Source: Tatumella ptyseos ATCC 33301
Lineage (GTDB): Bacteria > Pseudomonadota > Gammaproteobacteria > Enterobacterales > Enterobacteriaceae
Assembly (NCBI RefSeq): GCF_000735525.1
Contig: NZ_JMPR01000035.1
Location: forward strand, 264,006 to 328,005
Direction of reading: 5' to 3'
DNA length: 64,000 nt
The notes below the pieces were generated by a model. It was not told the DNA's origin, did not search any database, and worked only from the letters and a program-made list of their open reading frames with translations. Positions 17,094 through 27,375 of the stretch are shown in pieces. Position numbers and translations under genes: made by a program. How positions within the stretch are numbered: the first letter of the stretch is position 1; every line of letters starts with the position of its first letter.

Positions 17094-18308
17094 ATGATCT
17101 CCTGGAAGAAGAACCTGTTTTCCCTCTGGCTGGGATGTTTTATTACAGGTTTAGGTACTAGCCAGATTCTGCCTTTTTTGCCGCTCTATATTTCACAACT
17201 CGGCCACTACAGCACGGCTGATCTCACCCTGTGGTCGGGCCTGACCTTCAGTATTACGTTCCTGGTCTCAGCGATAGTGTCGCCGATGTGGGGACGACTG
17301 GCCGACAGTAAGGGCCGCAAGTTAATGCTGATCCGTGCCGCTATCGGCATGGCTATCGCCATTTTCTTTCAGGGCCTGGTGACCCATGTCTGGCAGCTTT
17401 TTTTATGGCGCGGCATTATGGGGCTGGCCTCCGGCTATATTCCTAATGCGATGGCACTGGTGGCCTCACAGGCACCGAAAGGCAGAAGTGGCTGGGCGCT
17501 AAGCATTCTTTCTACCGCACAGATCAGCGGGTTTCTCGGCGGGCCGTTGCTCGGTGGTTACCTGGCAGATACCATTGGCCTGCGTCCTGTGTTCCAGGTC
17601 ACCACCGGTTTGCTGGTGATTGCCACGCTGGTTACGTTTTTTCTGATCAAAGAAGAACCTCAGCCCGCACGGCAGAAGAATACGGTCAGTAAGCCCCCTT
17701 CTGTCTGGCAGACCGTTCCTTCCGCCAGCGTGATACTGAGCCTGCTGTTTTGCACGTTATCGGTTCAGTTATGTAACGGTTCGGTCAACCCTATCCTGTT
17801 TCTCTATGTGCAGCACCTCTCCCCGGACAGCCATAATATTGCTTTTATCAGCGGGTTTATCGCGGCGCTGCCGGGAATGTCGGCCCTGATCTCCGCCCCC
17901 GTCTGGGGCCGGATGAGCGATACGCTGGGACCGCACCGGATTATTTCTGTCGCCTTCATCATGTTTATCCTGCTGCTGACGCTAATGTCTCTGGTCAGCA
18001 GTGTGACGCAGTTTTCTCTGCTGCGTTTTTTATTGGGTTTTGCTGACGGAGCCATGTTCCCTGCTATCCAGTCACTGCTATTGCGCCACTCTTCAGCCAA
18101 CGTGTCCGGGCGGGTCTTTGGTTACAATCAGTCTTTTATGAACCTGGGAAATGTCACCGGCCCGCTGCTGGGTGCCGTAACGTCCGCGGCTCTGGGGATG
18201 CGCTGGGTCTTTCTGGCTTCGGCTGTAGTGATCCTGCTGAACCTGATTTACCTGAGCCTGACCTTCCGGCGCGCTGGCCGGGCCGGGACATTGAAAGAAG
18301 CCGAATAA
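17094..18308 (+). CDS. mdtG: MFS multidrug efflux transporter MdtG
   Basis: 404 residues from ATG 17094 (MISWKKNL...), which aligns with the E. coli MdtG N-terminus; the upstream in-frame start at 17034 is not needed. Twelve membrane segments are visible. The motif A loop is GRLADSKGRKLMLIRAAIG. ASGYIPNAMALVASQ, FISGFIAALPGMSALISAP, LLGFADGAMFPAIQSLL and FGYNQSFMNLGNVTGPLLGA closely follow E. coli MdtG. The E. coli protein gives resistance to fosfomycin and deoxycholate and is under MarA/SoxS control; a MarA/SoxS-like regulator is encoded at 52656-53003. Confidence 0.88.
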   Translation: MISWKKNLFSLWLGCFITGLGTSQILPFLPLYISQLGHYSTADLTLWSGLTFSITFLVSAIVSPMWGRLADSKGRKLMLIRAAIGMAIAIFFQGLVTHVWQLFLWRGIMGLASGYIPNAMALVASQAPKGRSGWALSILSTAQISGFLGGPLLGGYLADTIGLRPVFQVTTGLLVIATLVTFFLIKEEPQPARQKNTVSKPPSVWQTVPSASVILSLLFCTLSVQLCNGSVNPILFLYVQHLSPDSHNIAFISGFIAALPGMSALISAPVWGRMSDTLGPHRIISVAFIMFILLLTLMSLVSSVTQFSLLRFLLGFADGAMFPAIQSLLLRHSSANVSGRVFGYNQSFMNLGNVTGPLLGAVTSAALGMRWVFLASAVVILLNLIYLSLTFRRAGRAGTLKEAE

Positions 18309-18312
18309 GCGT

Positions 18313-18350
18313 CGTGCGGCTGGCCGGACGAGTGACCGTCAGCCGGCACG
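18313..18350 (+). terminator. hairpin after mdtG
   Basis: CGTGCGGCTG (18313-18322) pairs with CAGCCGGCACG (18340-18350) with one bulged G, directly after the mdtG stop. There is no T-tract on the plus strand, so its strength is uncertain. Confidence 0.4.
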
Positions 18351-18382
18351 GCAGTACGCGACGCGAAAGAAAAGATTAGCCG

Positions 18383-18405
18383 GCTGGCCGGGTCTCCGGG
18401 CCAGC
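18383..18405 (-). terminator. intrinsic terminator after yneE
   Basis: GCTGGCC (18383-18389) pairs with GGCCAGC (18399-18405). On the minus strand the stem is followed by a T-rich run (rc of gaaagaaaagatt). It lies 22 bases past the yneE stop, between convergent mdtG and yneE. Confidence 0.6.
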
Positions 18406-18426
18406 AGTGCCCCTGCGGAACGCAGA

Positions 18427-19344
18427 TCAGGTCAGTTTGAAATGCCGATCCGGGAGTAAAGCCGGAGGTAAAGGTGACAGGTCGTTCATTTCCAGCATAT
18501 GCCGTTCAATGGTCAGACAAATGGCATCCAGCGGTAACTGATTAGATGCCGTGCCGAAAGGCCGTTCCAGTTCTTCTGCCAGCGACTCCAGCGAAAGAAA
18601 GGTATAGGAGATAAAGGCTGACACCAGAATGGTCATATAATGCAGTTCTGTCACCAGCGAGAACGGTAACAGGGTACAGAAAAGATAGACAGTGCGGTGC
18701 AGGATCAGCGTATAGGCAAAGGGGATGGGCGTATTATCCAGCCGCTCACATCCCCCGAGAATGGTCTCGAGTTTACGCAACGGCTTATCCAGTTCAGTAA
18801 ACAGAATATCCGACAGTTTTCCCTCACGGCGCATCTGCCCGAGCGACTCCCCCAGACATAACAACACGCGGTTGGCGCGGAAAGGACTGTTGATCACCTG
18901 CTGAAAAACCGCTTCCGGCAGCAGGCGCTGCAAATCCGCACGGGCGTCACTGCCCCTGAGCTGATGTTTCAGCGCATACGCATAGGCCGACAATAATTCA
19001 GAGAATCTTATCAATTCCGGCGCGTTGGCCGGTAACACGGAATGAAGCTGACGTAGCAAAATACGGCTATTAATCAGCAGTGTTCCCCAGAGTAAACGAG
19101 CTTCCAGAAAGCGCGCATAACTCGCATTGTTGCGAAAGCCCAGGAAAATCGCAATGGCAATGCCCAGCAGACTGAACGGCGCTGTGGTCAGCCGAACGTT
19201 CATACTCTCGTACCAGGGCAGGCTCAGTAAGGCCAGCAGGGACATCAATACATTCAGGCTCAGGCGAAAGGATATTTTTGATAGAACTGATCCATGCCAG
19301 TCAAATAAGCGGATAAACCAGTGCTGAGGTTTTCGGATAATCAT
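18427..19344 (-). CDS. yneE: bestrophin-family anion channel YneE
   Basis: 305 residues of the bestrophin/UPF0187 family: MIIRKPQHWFIRLFDWHGSV at the start, then TAPFSLLGIAIAIFLGFRNNASYARFLEARLLWG in the region forming the pore neck and first cytoplasmic helix, and SLESLAEELERPFG near the C-terminus. Prokaryotic bestrophins such as the Klebsiella homologue form pentameric, cation-selective channels in the inner membrane. The length matches E. coli YneE (304). Transcription is leftward and seems monocistronic; its start faces the mqo promoter region. Confidence 0.88.
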   Translation of the reverse strand: MIIRKPQHWFIRLFDWHGSVLSKISFRLSLNVLMSLLALLSLPWYESMNVRLTTAPFSLLGIAIAIFLGFRNNASYARFLEARLLWGTLLINSRILLRQLHSVLPANAPELIRFSELLSAYAYALKHQLRGSDARADLQRLLPEAVFQQVINSPFRANRVLLCLGESLGQMRREGKLSDILFTELDKPLRKLETILGGCERLDNTPIPFAYTLILHRTVYLFCTLLPFSLVTELHYMTILVSAFISYTFLSLESLAEELERPFGTASNQLPLDAICLTIERHMLEMNDLSPLPPALLPDRHFKLT

Positions 19345-19578
19345 GCGTCTGTCGGCTGTCGTTGGCGGTCTGCCGATTATACAATAATTCTCAAGTCTGA
19401 CCTCAGAAATTGCTGTCAGTCGCCCCCTATCTCCGCCTCCGCAATATCGTAGTATTTAATCACCTGCTGTTACATTCAGGCAGTCCGGTATTACATATGT
19501 TAAATATTTGCCTGCCTCACCATTTTTCATCGCGTAAAATTACCACTTATAATCAATGACTTGTCAGTTCATTCACAT

Positions 19579-19606
19579 TTAACAAACACTTTTAATTCTA
19601 TATAAT
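19579..19606 (+). promoter_or_regulatory. sigma70-type promoter of mqo
   Basis: TTAACA (19579-19584, five of six to consensus) and TATAAT (19601-19606, perfect) are separated by 16 bases in an AT-rich region before mqo. Repeats CACATTTA at 19575, 19621 and 19631 surround it, and TTTAAC/TTTTAAT motifs resemble ArcA half-sites. E. coli mqo is repressed by ArcA-P, but the match here is too loose to call an ArcA box. Confidence 0.6.
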
Positions 19607-19664
19607 TACACAATTCTATTCACATTTAGTCACATTTAGCGTTACACTTCGGCCAGTTTTCCCA

Positions 19665-21320
19665 ATGACCAGGCGTATTATGATGTATTCAAAGAAAATT
19701 GCTTTCAGTCTTACCCTGTTATCCGTGACAACTTTCAGCCAAAGTGTGGCCGCGGCTACCGAAAAAACCGATGTCCTGCTGATCGGTGGCGGCATCATGA
19801 GTGCTTCGCTGGGGACCTGGCTGCATGAACTGCAACCGGATTGGCAGCAGATCATGGTGGAACGGCTGGACGGTGTGGCCGAAGAATCGTCGAACGGCTG
19901 GAATAATGCCGGTACCGGCCATTCTGCGAATATGGAGCTGAACTATACGCCGCAACGTGCCGACGGTAGCATCGATATCAGTAAGGCACTGGAGATCAAT
20001 GAATCGTTTATGATTTCCAGACAGTACTGGTCTTCCCTGGTCAGACAAGGAGTACTGAATAACCCGCACTCCTTTATTAACTCTACCCCGCATATGAGCT
20101 TTGTCTGGGGTGAGGCAAACGTCGATTACCTGCACAAACGCTATGAAGCCCTGCAGACCAGTACCCTGTTCCAGGGGATGAAATACTCCACTGACCAGAA
20201 TCAGATCCGTCAGTGGGCACCGCTGATCATTGATGGCCGTGACCCTGCACAAAAAGTGGCCGCCACCTGGACCCCGCTGGGGACCGATGTCAACTACGGT
20301 GAAATCACCCGTCAGCTGGTTGACAGCCTGAAACAACAGCCAAACTTCAGCCTGGAACTCTCTACCGAAGTGACAGGATTCTCACGCAACGCGGATAACT
20401 CCTGGCATGTAACCGTCAACGACCGTAAAACCAATACGACCCATGATATTGATGCCCGCTATGTCTTTATCGGTGCCGGGGGTGCCTCACTGAAGTTACT
20501 GCAGGAGACCAACATTCCGGAGGCGGAAAACTATGGCGGATTTCCGGTCGGCGGCTCTTTCCTGGTGACAGAAAACCCGGCCATTACCGAACACCATCCG
20601 GTGAAAGTCTATGGCCAGGCCTCGGTCGGTGCGCCACCGATGTCCGTACCGCATCTGGATGCCCGTAATCTGGACGGTAAAAAAGTGGTACTGTTCGGCC
20701 CCTTTGCGACTTTCTCGACTAAATATCTGAAGAACGGTTCGCTGTTTGATTTGCTGAATGCCACCACTACTCATAATTTCATGCCGATGGCCCATGTGGG
20801 TATTGATAACTTTGATCTGGTGAAATATCTGATAGGCCAGGTGATGCTGTCTGATGAAGACCGTTTTGCCGCGCTGAAGGAATACTACCCGGACGCGAAA
20901 CCATCAGACTGGCATCTGTGGCAGGCCGGACAGAGGGTACAGATAGTCAAGAAAGACGCCAGCAAAGGCGGCGTGCTGAAGCTGGGCACTGAGATTGTGA
21001 CCGACCAGCAGAAAACGCTGGCGGCACTGCTGGGTGCCTCCCCGGGTGCCTCGACAGCAGCGCCGATCACCTTAAATGTGATCGAAAAACTGTTCAGCGA
21101 GCAGGTTAAAACCCCGGAATGGCAGCAGAAAATCCGCACAATTGTGCCAAGCTATGGCCGTAAGCTGAACGGTGATGTGGCGCTGACTCAGCAGGTGTGG
21201 GATGAAACGGCTCAGACGTTACAACTGACCAAACCCCCGGTGATCAGTGCACCGGCCACCGCGCAGGCAGCGACCCCGGCGGAACACACGGCCAGTCCGC
21301 AACACGATATGGCACTGTAA
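19665..21320 (+). CDS. mqo: malate:quinone oxidoreductase
   Basis: 551 residues (E. coli Mqo 548). It oxidises malate to oxaloacetate and passes electrons to the quinone pool at the membrane, bypassing NAD-linked malate dehydrogenase. The FAD motif is [17 protein letters not shown]. Further landmarks are [49 protein letters not shown] and [12 protein letters not shown], all family-specific. A hydrophobic N-terminal stretch ([20 protein letters not shown]) looks like a signal or anchor, as in E. coli Mqo. ATG codons at 19680 and 19683 are alternatives to 19665; none has a clear ribosome site. Confidence 0.93.
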   Translation: MTRRIMMYSKKIAFSLTLLSVTTFSQSVAAATEKTDVLLIGGGIMSASLGTWLHELQPDWQQIMVERLDGVAEESSNGWNNAGTGHSANMELNYTPQRADGSIDISKALEINESFMISRQYWSSLVRQGVLNNPHSFINSTPHMSFVWGEANVDYLHKRYEALQTSTLFQGMKYSTDQNQIRQWAPLIIDGRDPAQKVAATWTPLGTDVNYGEITRQLVDSLKQQPNFSLELSTEVTGFSRNADNSWHVTVNDRKTNTTHDIDARYVFIGAGGASLKLLQETNIPEAENYGGFPVGGSFLVTENPAITEHHPVKVYGQASVGAPPMSVPHLDARNLDGKKVVLFGPFATFSTKYLKNGSLFDLLNATTTHNFMPMAHVGIDNFDLVKYLIGQVMLSDEDRFAALKEYYPDAKPSDWHLWQAGQRVQIVKKDASKGGVLKLGTEIVTDQQKTLAALLGASPGASTAAPITLNVIEKLFSEQVKTPEWQQKIRTIVPSYGRKLNGDVALTQQVWDETAQTLQLTKPPVISAPATAQAATPAEHTASPQHDMAL

Positions 21321-21361
21321 CGGGATCACTGGACCGCTGGTCAGCGGCGCAGTAGCCGTAA

Positions 21362-22198
21362 TTAACGGATTTCCAGCGGGGTTTCCCGCTGTGGCGCAGG
21401 GAAGCGCCTTTCCAGTAACTGAAGATCATTGTCGGTTAACTCCCCCGTTAAGGCTGCAGCATTGATGGCGGTATGTTCAACACTGCCGGACTCAGGGATC
21501 ACCAGCATATTTCCCTGCCGGATAGCCCAACGCAGCAAAATATCTGCGCTCCCCGTCTGATAATGATCCGCCAGCGCCCGCACGACCGGGTCGTCCAGTA
21601 ATTCACTGCCATGCCCGCCGAGCGGCGAATACCCCATCAGGGTGACCCCGTGTTCTTCACACCACGGCAGTAAGGAATATTCGACCCCACGGGCCGCCGG
21701 GTTATAAAAAATCTGATTCACCGCACACTGATCCCCGCCCGGCGTCTGCCAGAGCTGCTGCATAGCACGGGTATCGAAGTTGGATACCCCCCAGGCCCCG
21801 ATTTTTCCCTGCGCTTTAAGCCACCCGAACCCTTCGATAATCTCATCCAGCGGATGTTCCGATGACCAGTGCAACAGGTATAAATCAAGATACTCTGTCT
21901 GCAGGCGGCGCAGGGAATCCTCGCAGGCCTTCTGCATTGCACCTCGGGAGGCATTCCACGGATAAACTTTAGAGACCAGCCATGCCTGCTCGCGGATCCC
22001 CCTGAGGGCTTCGCCTATCAGGGTTTCCGACTCACCCTCGCCGTACATTTCGGCGGTATCGATAACCCTGATCCCCTGAGATAGCCCGAAACGCAGTGCG
22101 TCGGCTTCCTGCTGACGGGCATGCCGCCCCTGCCCCAGACGCCAGCTCCCCATACCGATGGCAGGAAGCTGCTGACCGCAAAGATCCACTGTATGCAT
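21362..22198 (-). CDS. aldo/keto reductase
   Basis: 278 residues with the AKR (beta/alpha)8 fold. The catalytic tetrad can be traced: Asp in VIDTAEMYG, Tyr in the same motif, Lys in LVSKVYPWN and His in YLLHWSSE. The NADPH-binding C-terminal residues appear as IPESGSVEHTAINAAA. The family reduces aldehydes and ketones with NADPH; the substrate is unknown. It starts two bases after the stop of the preceding carrier gene (22201-23565), so the two are almost surely co-transcribed and translationally linked. Confidence 0.85.
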   Translation of the reverse strand: MHTVDLCGQQLPAIGMGSWRLGQGRHARQQEADALRFGLSQGIRVIDTAEMYGEGESETLIGEALRGIREQAWLVSKVYPWNASRGAMQKACEDSLRRLQTEYLDLYLLHWSSEHPLDEIIEGFGWLKAQGKIGAWGVSNFDTRAMQQLWQTPGGDQCAVNQIFYNPAARGVEYSLLPWCEEHGVTLMGYSPLGGHGSELLDDPVVRALADHYQTGSADILLRWAIRQGNMLVIPESGSVEHTAINAAALTGELTDNDLQLLERRFPAPQRETPLEIR

Positions 22199-22200
22199 AA

Positions 22201-23565
22201 CTATCCTCCGGACACCGGAAGGCGTTCCGGTTGTTTTTTATTTTCCAGTAACTTCTGTTTTTTACCCAGCCACAGGCTGTTGATCAACCACAGCAAAGAG
22301 AGCGGGATTGCCAGCCAGGCGATCAGGCTGCCGCTCAGACCGACCGCATTCATTGCCGTCCAGCTCCAGGCGCCCGCCTGATCACCGGCCCGGTAAACGA
22401 CGGTATCAGTGACATTTTTCGCTTTATATTTTTGCTCCCGTGAAAGCACGGTAAACAACACTTCGCGCGCCGGGCGCGCAAAGGCAAAGTTTCCTGCCCG
22501 ACGGAGCACCGCAAAAATAAACAGGCCCGCCAGTGTCGGCCATACACTTAACATCAGAAATCCGGCCAGGGTGACTAACGGCAGGATAGCCAGGACACGC
22601 CGGGTACCGTAGCGACTGAGCAGGCGTCCGGTGATCAGTAACTGGCTGAGCAATGTAAGAATATTGACAGACAGGTCACTGGCCGCAAAAAAGGTGGTAC
22701 GGCTCTCATCACTTTTGAAAATCTGATGCACCAGGTCCGCCTGCCGGAAATAGACGAAGGTGGAGGTCACCGAAAACAGCAACATATACAGACAGATATT
22801 CAGCAGATACCCGGAGCGGGCAATGGCCAATATCCCGTCAAAAATGCCGCCCTTCACCGGGCCGTCATCCGCCTGAGCCGGTACAGTATCGTGATCTTCT
22901 GTGTCAGACAGCGGATTTTTCCGCACCTGTGTATTCAACTGACGGACACAGAAAACAGCGACTTCAAGTAACACGGCTGAGAGCAAAAAGAGTCCGCTCA
23001 TATTCAGCCAGCGTACCAGCACAGTCGTCAGCAGCGAACCTATTACTGCCCCCAGCGTTGCCCCCGCCGCCATCAGCGAAAATAACCGGCTGGCGCGCTC
23101 ACGGCTGAAAATATCTGCCACCAGCGACCAGAAAACCGACACGACATAGAGATTAAAGACAGAGACCCAGACAAAAAACACTCGCCCCAGCCAGCGATGA
23201 TCGCCGCGGGGCAGAAAAAACATCAGCGCGGCAAAAATAAGCAGGTGAATGATAAAGAAACGGTAGACCCAGGGAATAAAACGCCGTCGCGGCAGACGGG
23301 AAGATAACGCAGAGAACGGCAGTGTCAGCAGGATCATCACAATCAGGGTCGCCGCGAACAGCCATTGCAGATTATTCACGCCCCCGTCAATACCGAGCGT
23401 ATCCCGTATCGGGCGGATAACATAATACGCCGATAACACACAGAAAATGTACAGCATACTCCAGAGCAGCAGGGAGACTTCTTCTCTGCGCACGCCTGCG
23501 GTATGCATCAGTTTACGAATTAGCGGATGGATGGCACCTGCCGACCCTTGCGGTTGATGTTGCAT
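22201..23565 (-). CDS. membrane carrier of the ATP:ADP antiporter (NTT/TlcC-like) / MFS superfamily
   Basis: 454 residues with about twelve membrane segments. EEVSLLLWSMLYIFCVLSAYYVIRPIRDTLG near the N-terminus and FWSLVADIFSRERASRLFSLMAAGATLGAVIGS in the middle match the bacterial branch annotated as NTP/NDP exchange transporters. Rickettsial and chlamydial Tlc proteins import host ATP; free-living bacteria carry homologues of unknown function. The segment EVLFTVLSREQKYKAKNVTDTVVYRAGDQ is also characteristic. Pairing with an aldo/keto reductase gives no clear substrate clue. Confidence 0.75.
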   Translation of the reverse strand: MQHQPQGSAGAIHPLIRKLMHTAGVRREEVSLLLWSMLYIFCVLSAYYVIRPIRDTLGIDGGVNNLQWLFAATLIVMILLTLPFSALSSRLPRRRFIPWVYRFFIIHLLIFAALMFFLPRGDHRWLGRVFFVWVSVFNLYVVSVFWSLVADIFSRERASRLFSLMAAGATLGAVIGSLLTTVLVRWLNMSGLFLLSAVLLEVAVFCVRQLNTQVRKNPLSDTEDHDTVPAQADDGPVKGGIFDGILAIARSGYLLNICLYMLLFSVTSTFVYFRQADLVHQIFKSDESRTTFFAASDLSVNILTLLSQLLITGRLLSRYGTRRVLAILPLVTLAGFLMLSVWPTLAGLFIFAVLRRAGNFAFARPAREVLFTVLSREQKYKAKNVTDTVVYRAGDQAGAWSWTAMNAVGLSGSLIAWLAIPLSLLWLINSLWLGKKQKLLENKKQPERLPVSGG

Positions 23566-23696
23566 GCATTCTCCTGATCACAGTGAATGATGCACTCAGC
23601 CATGCAGAAAGCATTCTCCATGACTCAATGCGCGCCTGAGTCTACAGGTATAGCGTCAAACCGGCGGAAATTCCAATTCCCGGCCGGGAAACTGGC

Positions 23697-24323
23697 TCAC
23701 GGGAGTTGCGGCCGGAACAGGTCAAACCGCTGTTCGTCGCTGATCCCGTAATAGGCAGAAGGTCCGCCGGCACGCAACACCGGCTGTGCCTGACTGGTCT
23801 GATAGACTCCGTCTGTCAGTAAACGCGGATCGATATGTACCCGCACCACTTCACCAAGCACCAGCCAGCTGTCCAGTTCACGGCCATCTGCATCCTGGAG
23901 CCGGAGACATTGCGTCAGACGGCATTCGAAATGAACCGGGCTCTCCGCGACACGGCAGGCCGCAACCTCGACCGCGGGCAGCATTTTCAGCCCGGCATAG
24001 GTAAATTCATCACCGTCCGGCGGTAGCGCGGCCGAACTGGCATTCATCGCTTCGGCCAATGGCCGAGTGACCAGATTCCAGACAAATTCCCCGGTACGAC
24101 TGATATTGGCCACGCTGTCTTTCCAGCCGCTGCTGGCAAAGCCAATCACCGGTGGCGTGTAATTGAAACAGTTAAAAAAACTGTACGGTGCAAGGTTATG
24201 GTTCCCCTGCCCGTCATGGGAACTTATCCAGCCAATAGGACGCGGACCAATAATCGCATTTAATGGATCATGTGGCAGACCGTGCCCCTCCCGGGGCTGG
24301 TAGGAATAATGTTCGTTTGTCAT
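23697..24323 (-). CDS. flavin reductase-like FMN-binding protein
   Basis: 208 residues from ATG 24323 (MTNEHYSY...); an in-frame start 36 bases upstream is less likely. IIGPRPIGWISSHDGQGNHNLAPYSFFNCF and PPVIGFASSG are the FMN-binding signature of the DIM6/NTAB flavin reductase family. FVWNLVTRPLAEAMNASSA continues the split-barrel core. Members supply reduced flavin to monooxygenases or act as esterase/reductases; no partner monooxygenase is adjacent. It is followed leftward by a spacer and preceded by an MFS gene on the same strand. Confidence 0.82.
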   Translation of the reverse strand: MTNEHYSYQPREGHGLPHDPLNAIIGPRPIGWISSHDGQGNHNLAPYSFFNCFNYTPPVIGFASSGWKDSVANISRTGEFVWNLVTRPLAEAMNASSAALPPDGDEFTYAGLKMLPAVEVAACRVAESPVHFECRLTQCLRLQDADGRELDSWLVLGEVVRVHIDPRLLTDGVYQTSQAQPVLRAGGPSAYYGISDEQRFDLFRPQLP

Positions 24324-24394
24324 AGGCTTCCCCTGATTAACCCTGAACAGTCGGGGCAACGGAGCGCCAGAGCTTTCCGTGACCCGACCCGGAT

Positions 24395-25642
24395 TCAGGC
24401 ATTCTCTGTGATTTCACTTTGTGACAGTTGCTGACGACGGCGTAACTGCGGGAACATTACCATCCACAGTCCAACCACCACCAGTGTCCCCACTCCGCCA
24501 ATCACCGACGCCGGCACGGCCCCGATAGCACTGGCCAGTACGCCGGTTTCAAACTCTCCCAGCTGATTAGAGGTATTGATAAAGATTGAGTTCACCGCAT
24601 TGACCCGTCCACGCATCTCGTCCGGGGTATCCAGTTGAACCATCGCCCCGCGGATCACCATGCTGACCATATCAAAACCGCCCAGCGCCACCAATGCCAG
24701 CAGCGACAGGACCACATTATGGGATAACGCGAAGATGACAGTCGCTACCCCGAATCCGGCGACACAACCAAACATAATCAGACCGGTATGGCGGTGGAAG
24801 CTGTTACGGCTGATCCAGATCCCGGTGATCAGTGCCCCGACAGAAGGTGCTGCACGCAGCGCTCCTAACCCCCATGCGCCTGTGTGCAGAACGTCATGGG
24901 CAAAAATGGGCAGTAATGCGGTGACACCGCCCAGCAGTACCGCGAATAAATCCAGCGAAATGACCCCGAGAACATCTTTGCGTTTAACAATAAAATCCAG
25001 CCCGGCGAACAGGTTACGGAGGGTCATGGGTAACGGTTTTACCGGTTCACGCTGGTATTTCAGCCGCATCATCACCAGTAACGATATCAGATAACAGACC
25101 GCGGCCGTTCCGTAGGCCAGTGCCGGTGAGACCACATACAACAGTCCCCCTGCCATCGGCCCGGCAATCACCATCGCCTCGCGAAAGACCTGATTGGTTG
25201 CCATCCCTTTTGACAGCAACCCGGCGGGTAACAGTGCCGGTAACAGCGATGTCATCGACGGACCTTCAAATGCCCGGGCCAGTGAAAAGATAAAGACCAG
25301 CGACAGCAATAACACGGCACTGCCGGGCATCAGAAACGACATCAGGATCAGCCCGAGGGCAGCCAGAAGTTCGACACTCTGCCCCCCGAGGATTAGCGAT
25401 TTGCGGTTGTACTGATCCGCAAGATGTCCGGCAGGCAATGCCAGCAGCACTGAGGGGACAAATTGCATCAGCCCTATCATTCCCAGCATAAATGCACTGT
25501 GCGTCATCGAATAAAGCTGCCAGCTGACGGCGAGTGAGATTATCTGAAAACTCAGGGAGGAACAGGTTTGTGCCGTCACATAGGCACGAAAACCTGTGTG
25601 ATGGAAAATGCGCGATGAAGGCTCCCCGGAAGAAGAGTCCAT
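24395..25642 (-). CDS. MFS transporter, EntS/MFS_3-type
   Basis: 415 residues. The start is preceded by Ser-rich residues, then FRAYVTAQTCSSLSFQIISLAVSWQLYSMT, the typical first helix of the EntS-like MFS_3 family. The motif A loop is AGHLADQYNRKSLILGGQSVE, and RGRVNAVNSIFINTSNQLGEFETG is the family signature in the second half. EntS exports enterobactin; homologues export varied compounds. No siderophore biosynthesis genes are adjacent, so the cargo is unknown. The gene may share a transcript with the flavin reductase 71 bases downstream. Confidence 0.8.
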   Translation of the reverse strand: MDSSSGEPSSRIFHHTGFRAYVTAQTCSSLSFQIISLAVSWQLYSMTHSAFMLGMIGLMQFVPSVLLALPAGHLADQYNRKSLILGGQSVELLAALGLILMSFLMPGSAVLLLSLVFIFSLARAFEGPSMTSLLPALLPAGLLSKGMATNQVFREAMVIAGPMAGGLLYVVSPALAYGTAAVCYLISLLVMMRLKYQREPVKPLPMTLRNLFAGLDFIVKRKDVLGVISLDLFAVLLGGVTALLPIFAHDVLHTGAWGLGALRAAPSVGALITGIWISRNSFHRHTGLIMFGCVAGFGVATVIFALSHNVVLSLLALVALGGFDMVSMVIRGAMVQLDTPDEMRGRVNAVNSIFINTSNQLGEFETGVLASAIGAVPASVIGGVGTLVVVGLWMVMFPQLRRRQQLSQSEITENA

Positions 25643-25869
25643 AAGTAAGCTCCGGAAAAATAAGTGGCGTTATTATCAGCCCGCCAGCATAGCTGATTAC
25701 GCCGGGCAAGCCAATGCGGTAAACACCCGCGACCGGAGAGCCTTTCCCTCCTTAACCCCCGGCAAACACGGCTTTTTTCTGTTGTGCGGGATCCTCCCGG
25801 CGTAATGATAAATATCAACTATGCTTATCGGGTGCGTAATTAAACCCTGTTGTTGTCAAGGAGAAAGGC

Positions 25870-27339
25870 ATGAGCAATGATAATAAACCAAAAATAACCA
25901 CCACTGACGCCGGCATACCGGTCGCCAGTGACGAGCACTCACTTTCTGTCGGCCCGGATGGCCCGCTGGTTCTCCATGATCATTACCTCATCGAACAGAT
26001 GGCGAATTTCAACCGTGAAAGGATCCCGGAACGGCAACCGCACGCCAAAGGGAGCGGTGCATTTGGCCATTTTGAAGTGACTGAAGATGTCAGCCGCTTT
26101 ACCCGCGCCGCCCTTTTCCAGCCGGGAGTGAAAACCGACGTATTAATGCGCTTCTCGACCGTCGCCGGTGAACGCGGCAGCCCGGATACCTGGCGTGATC
26201 CGCGCGGTTTCGCCATGAAATTTTACACTAGCGAGGGAAACTATGACCTGGTCGGGAATAACACGCCGGTTTTCTTTATTCGTGACCCGATGAAATTCCA
26301 GCATTTTATCCGCTCCCAGAAACGCCGTGCGGATAACAACCTGCGTGATAATGATATGCAGTGGGATTTCTGGACGCTTTCCCCGGAATCTGCACATCAG
26401 GTTGCCTGGCTGATGGGGGATCGTGGGATCCCGAAAAGCTGGCGACACATGAACGGATACTCCAGCCACACTTATATGTGGATAAACGCTGAAGGCGAGA
26501 AGTTCTGGGTTAAATATCACTTCAAAACCGATCAGGGCGTTGAATGCCTGACTCAGGAGGAAGCGGATAAACAAGCCGGTGCAGACGGCGATTTCCACGT
26601 CCGGGATTTGTACAACGCCATTGATAACGGTGAGTTCCCGCAGTGGACGCTGTATATGCAGGTTATGCCGTTCGCTGACGCGGAAAACTATCGTTTCAAC
26701 CCGTTCGACCTGACCAAAGTCTGGCCACACAGCGACTACCCGCTGATCAAAGTGGGCAAACTCACCCTGAATAAAAACCCGACAGATAACCATGCACAGA
26801 TAGAACAGGCCGCATTTGAGCCAAATAACCTGGTGCCGGGGATCGGTCTGAGCCCGGATAAAATGCTGTTGGGCCGTATTTTCGCCTACGCGGATGCGCA
26901 CCGCGCGCGTCTGGGGGTAAATTATAAGCAAATTCCGGTCAATGCCCCGCATTCGCCGGTGAACAGCTACAGTAAAGACGGCGCAATGCGAATGGATCCG
27001 GTCAGCGACCCGGTTTACGCCCCTAACTCGAAAGGAGGCCCGAAAGCCGACGGCGATCGTTATCCGACCGACTCCTCATGGGAGACTCAGGGCGCGCTGG
27101 TACGACAGCCTTACTCATTACATGCAGAAGATGATGACTTCGGTCAGGCCAGTACACTGGTGACTCAGGTTATGGATGATGCCGCCCGTGACCGTCTGGT
27201 GAACAATGTCACCGGACACCTGTTAAACGGCGTCCGGGAGCCGGTGCTGTCCAGGGTGTTCGATTACTGGCGGAAGATCGATCAGAATATCGGTGACCGT
27301 ATTGCCAACAGTGTGGCTGCCGCTCAGCAGAAATCGTAA
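25870..27339 (+). CDS. katA: monofunctional haem catalase (small-subunit, clade 3)
   Basis: 489 residues. It dismutes hydrogen peroxide to water and oxygen. The distal His is in [17 protein letters not shown], the distal Asn in [16 protein letters not shown] and the proximal haem-ligand Tyr in [38 protein letters not shown] is the family signature. Length and the lack of a C-terminal flavodoxin-like domain put it with small-subunit catalases, unlike E. coli KatE. A GGAG ribosome site precedes the ATG. The symbol follows common usage and is not certain. Confidence 0.92.
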   Translation: MSNDNKPKITTTDAGIPVASDEHSLSVGPDGPLVLHDHYLIEQMANFNRERIPERQPHAKGSGAFGHFEVTEDVSRFTRAALFQPGVKTDVLMRFSTVAGERGSPDTWRDPRGFAMKFYTSEGNYDLVGNNTPVFFIRDPMKFQHFIRSQKRRADNNLRDNDMQWDFWTLSPESAHQVAWLMGDRGIPKSWRHMNGYSSHTYMWINAEGEKFWVKYHFKTDQGVECLTQEEADKQAGADGDFHVRDLYNAIDNGEFPQWTLYMQVMPFADAENYRFNPFDLTKVWPHSDYPLIKVGKLTLNKNPTDNHAQIEQAAFEPNNLVPGIGLSPDKMLLGRIFAYADAHRARLGVNYKQIPVNAPHSPVNSYSKDGAMRMDPVSDPVYAPNSKGGPKADGDRYPTDSSWETQGALVRQPYSLHAEDDDFGQASTLVTQVMDDAARDRLVNNVTGHLLNGVREPVLSRVFDYWRKIDQNIGDRIANSVAAAQQKS

Positions 27340-27350
27340 TATCCCGCATG

Positions 27351-27375
27351 TCCGGCGGCTATGTCGCCGGATTTT
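27351..27375 (+). terminator. intrinsic terminator after the catalase gene
   Basis: TCCGGCG (27351-27357) pairs with CGCCGGA (27365-27371), followed by TTTT. It overlaps the 3' end of the convergent vsr gene. Confidence 0.6.

Noticed and set aside
26143-26952. 269-codon open frame antisense to the catalase gene
   Set aside because: It mirrors the codon pattern of the catalase gene and shows no domain.
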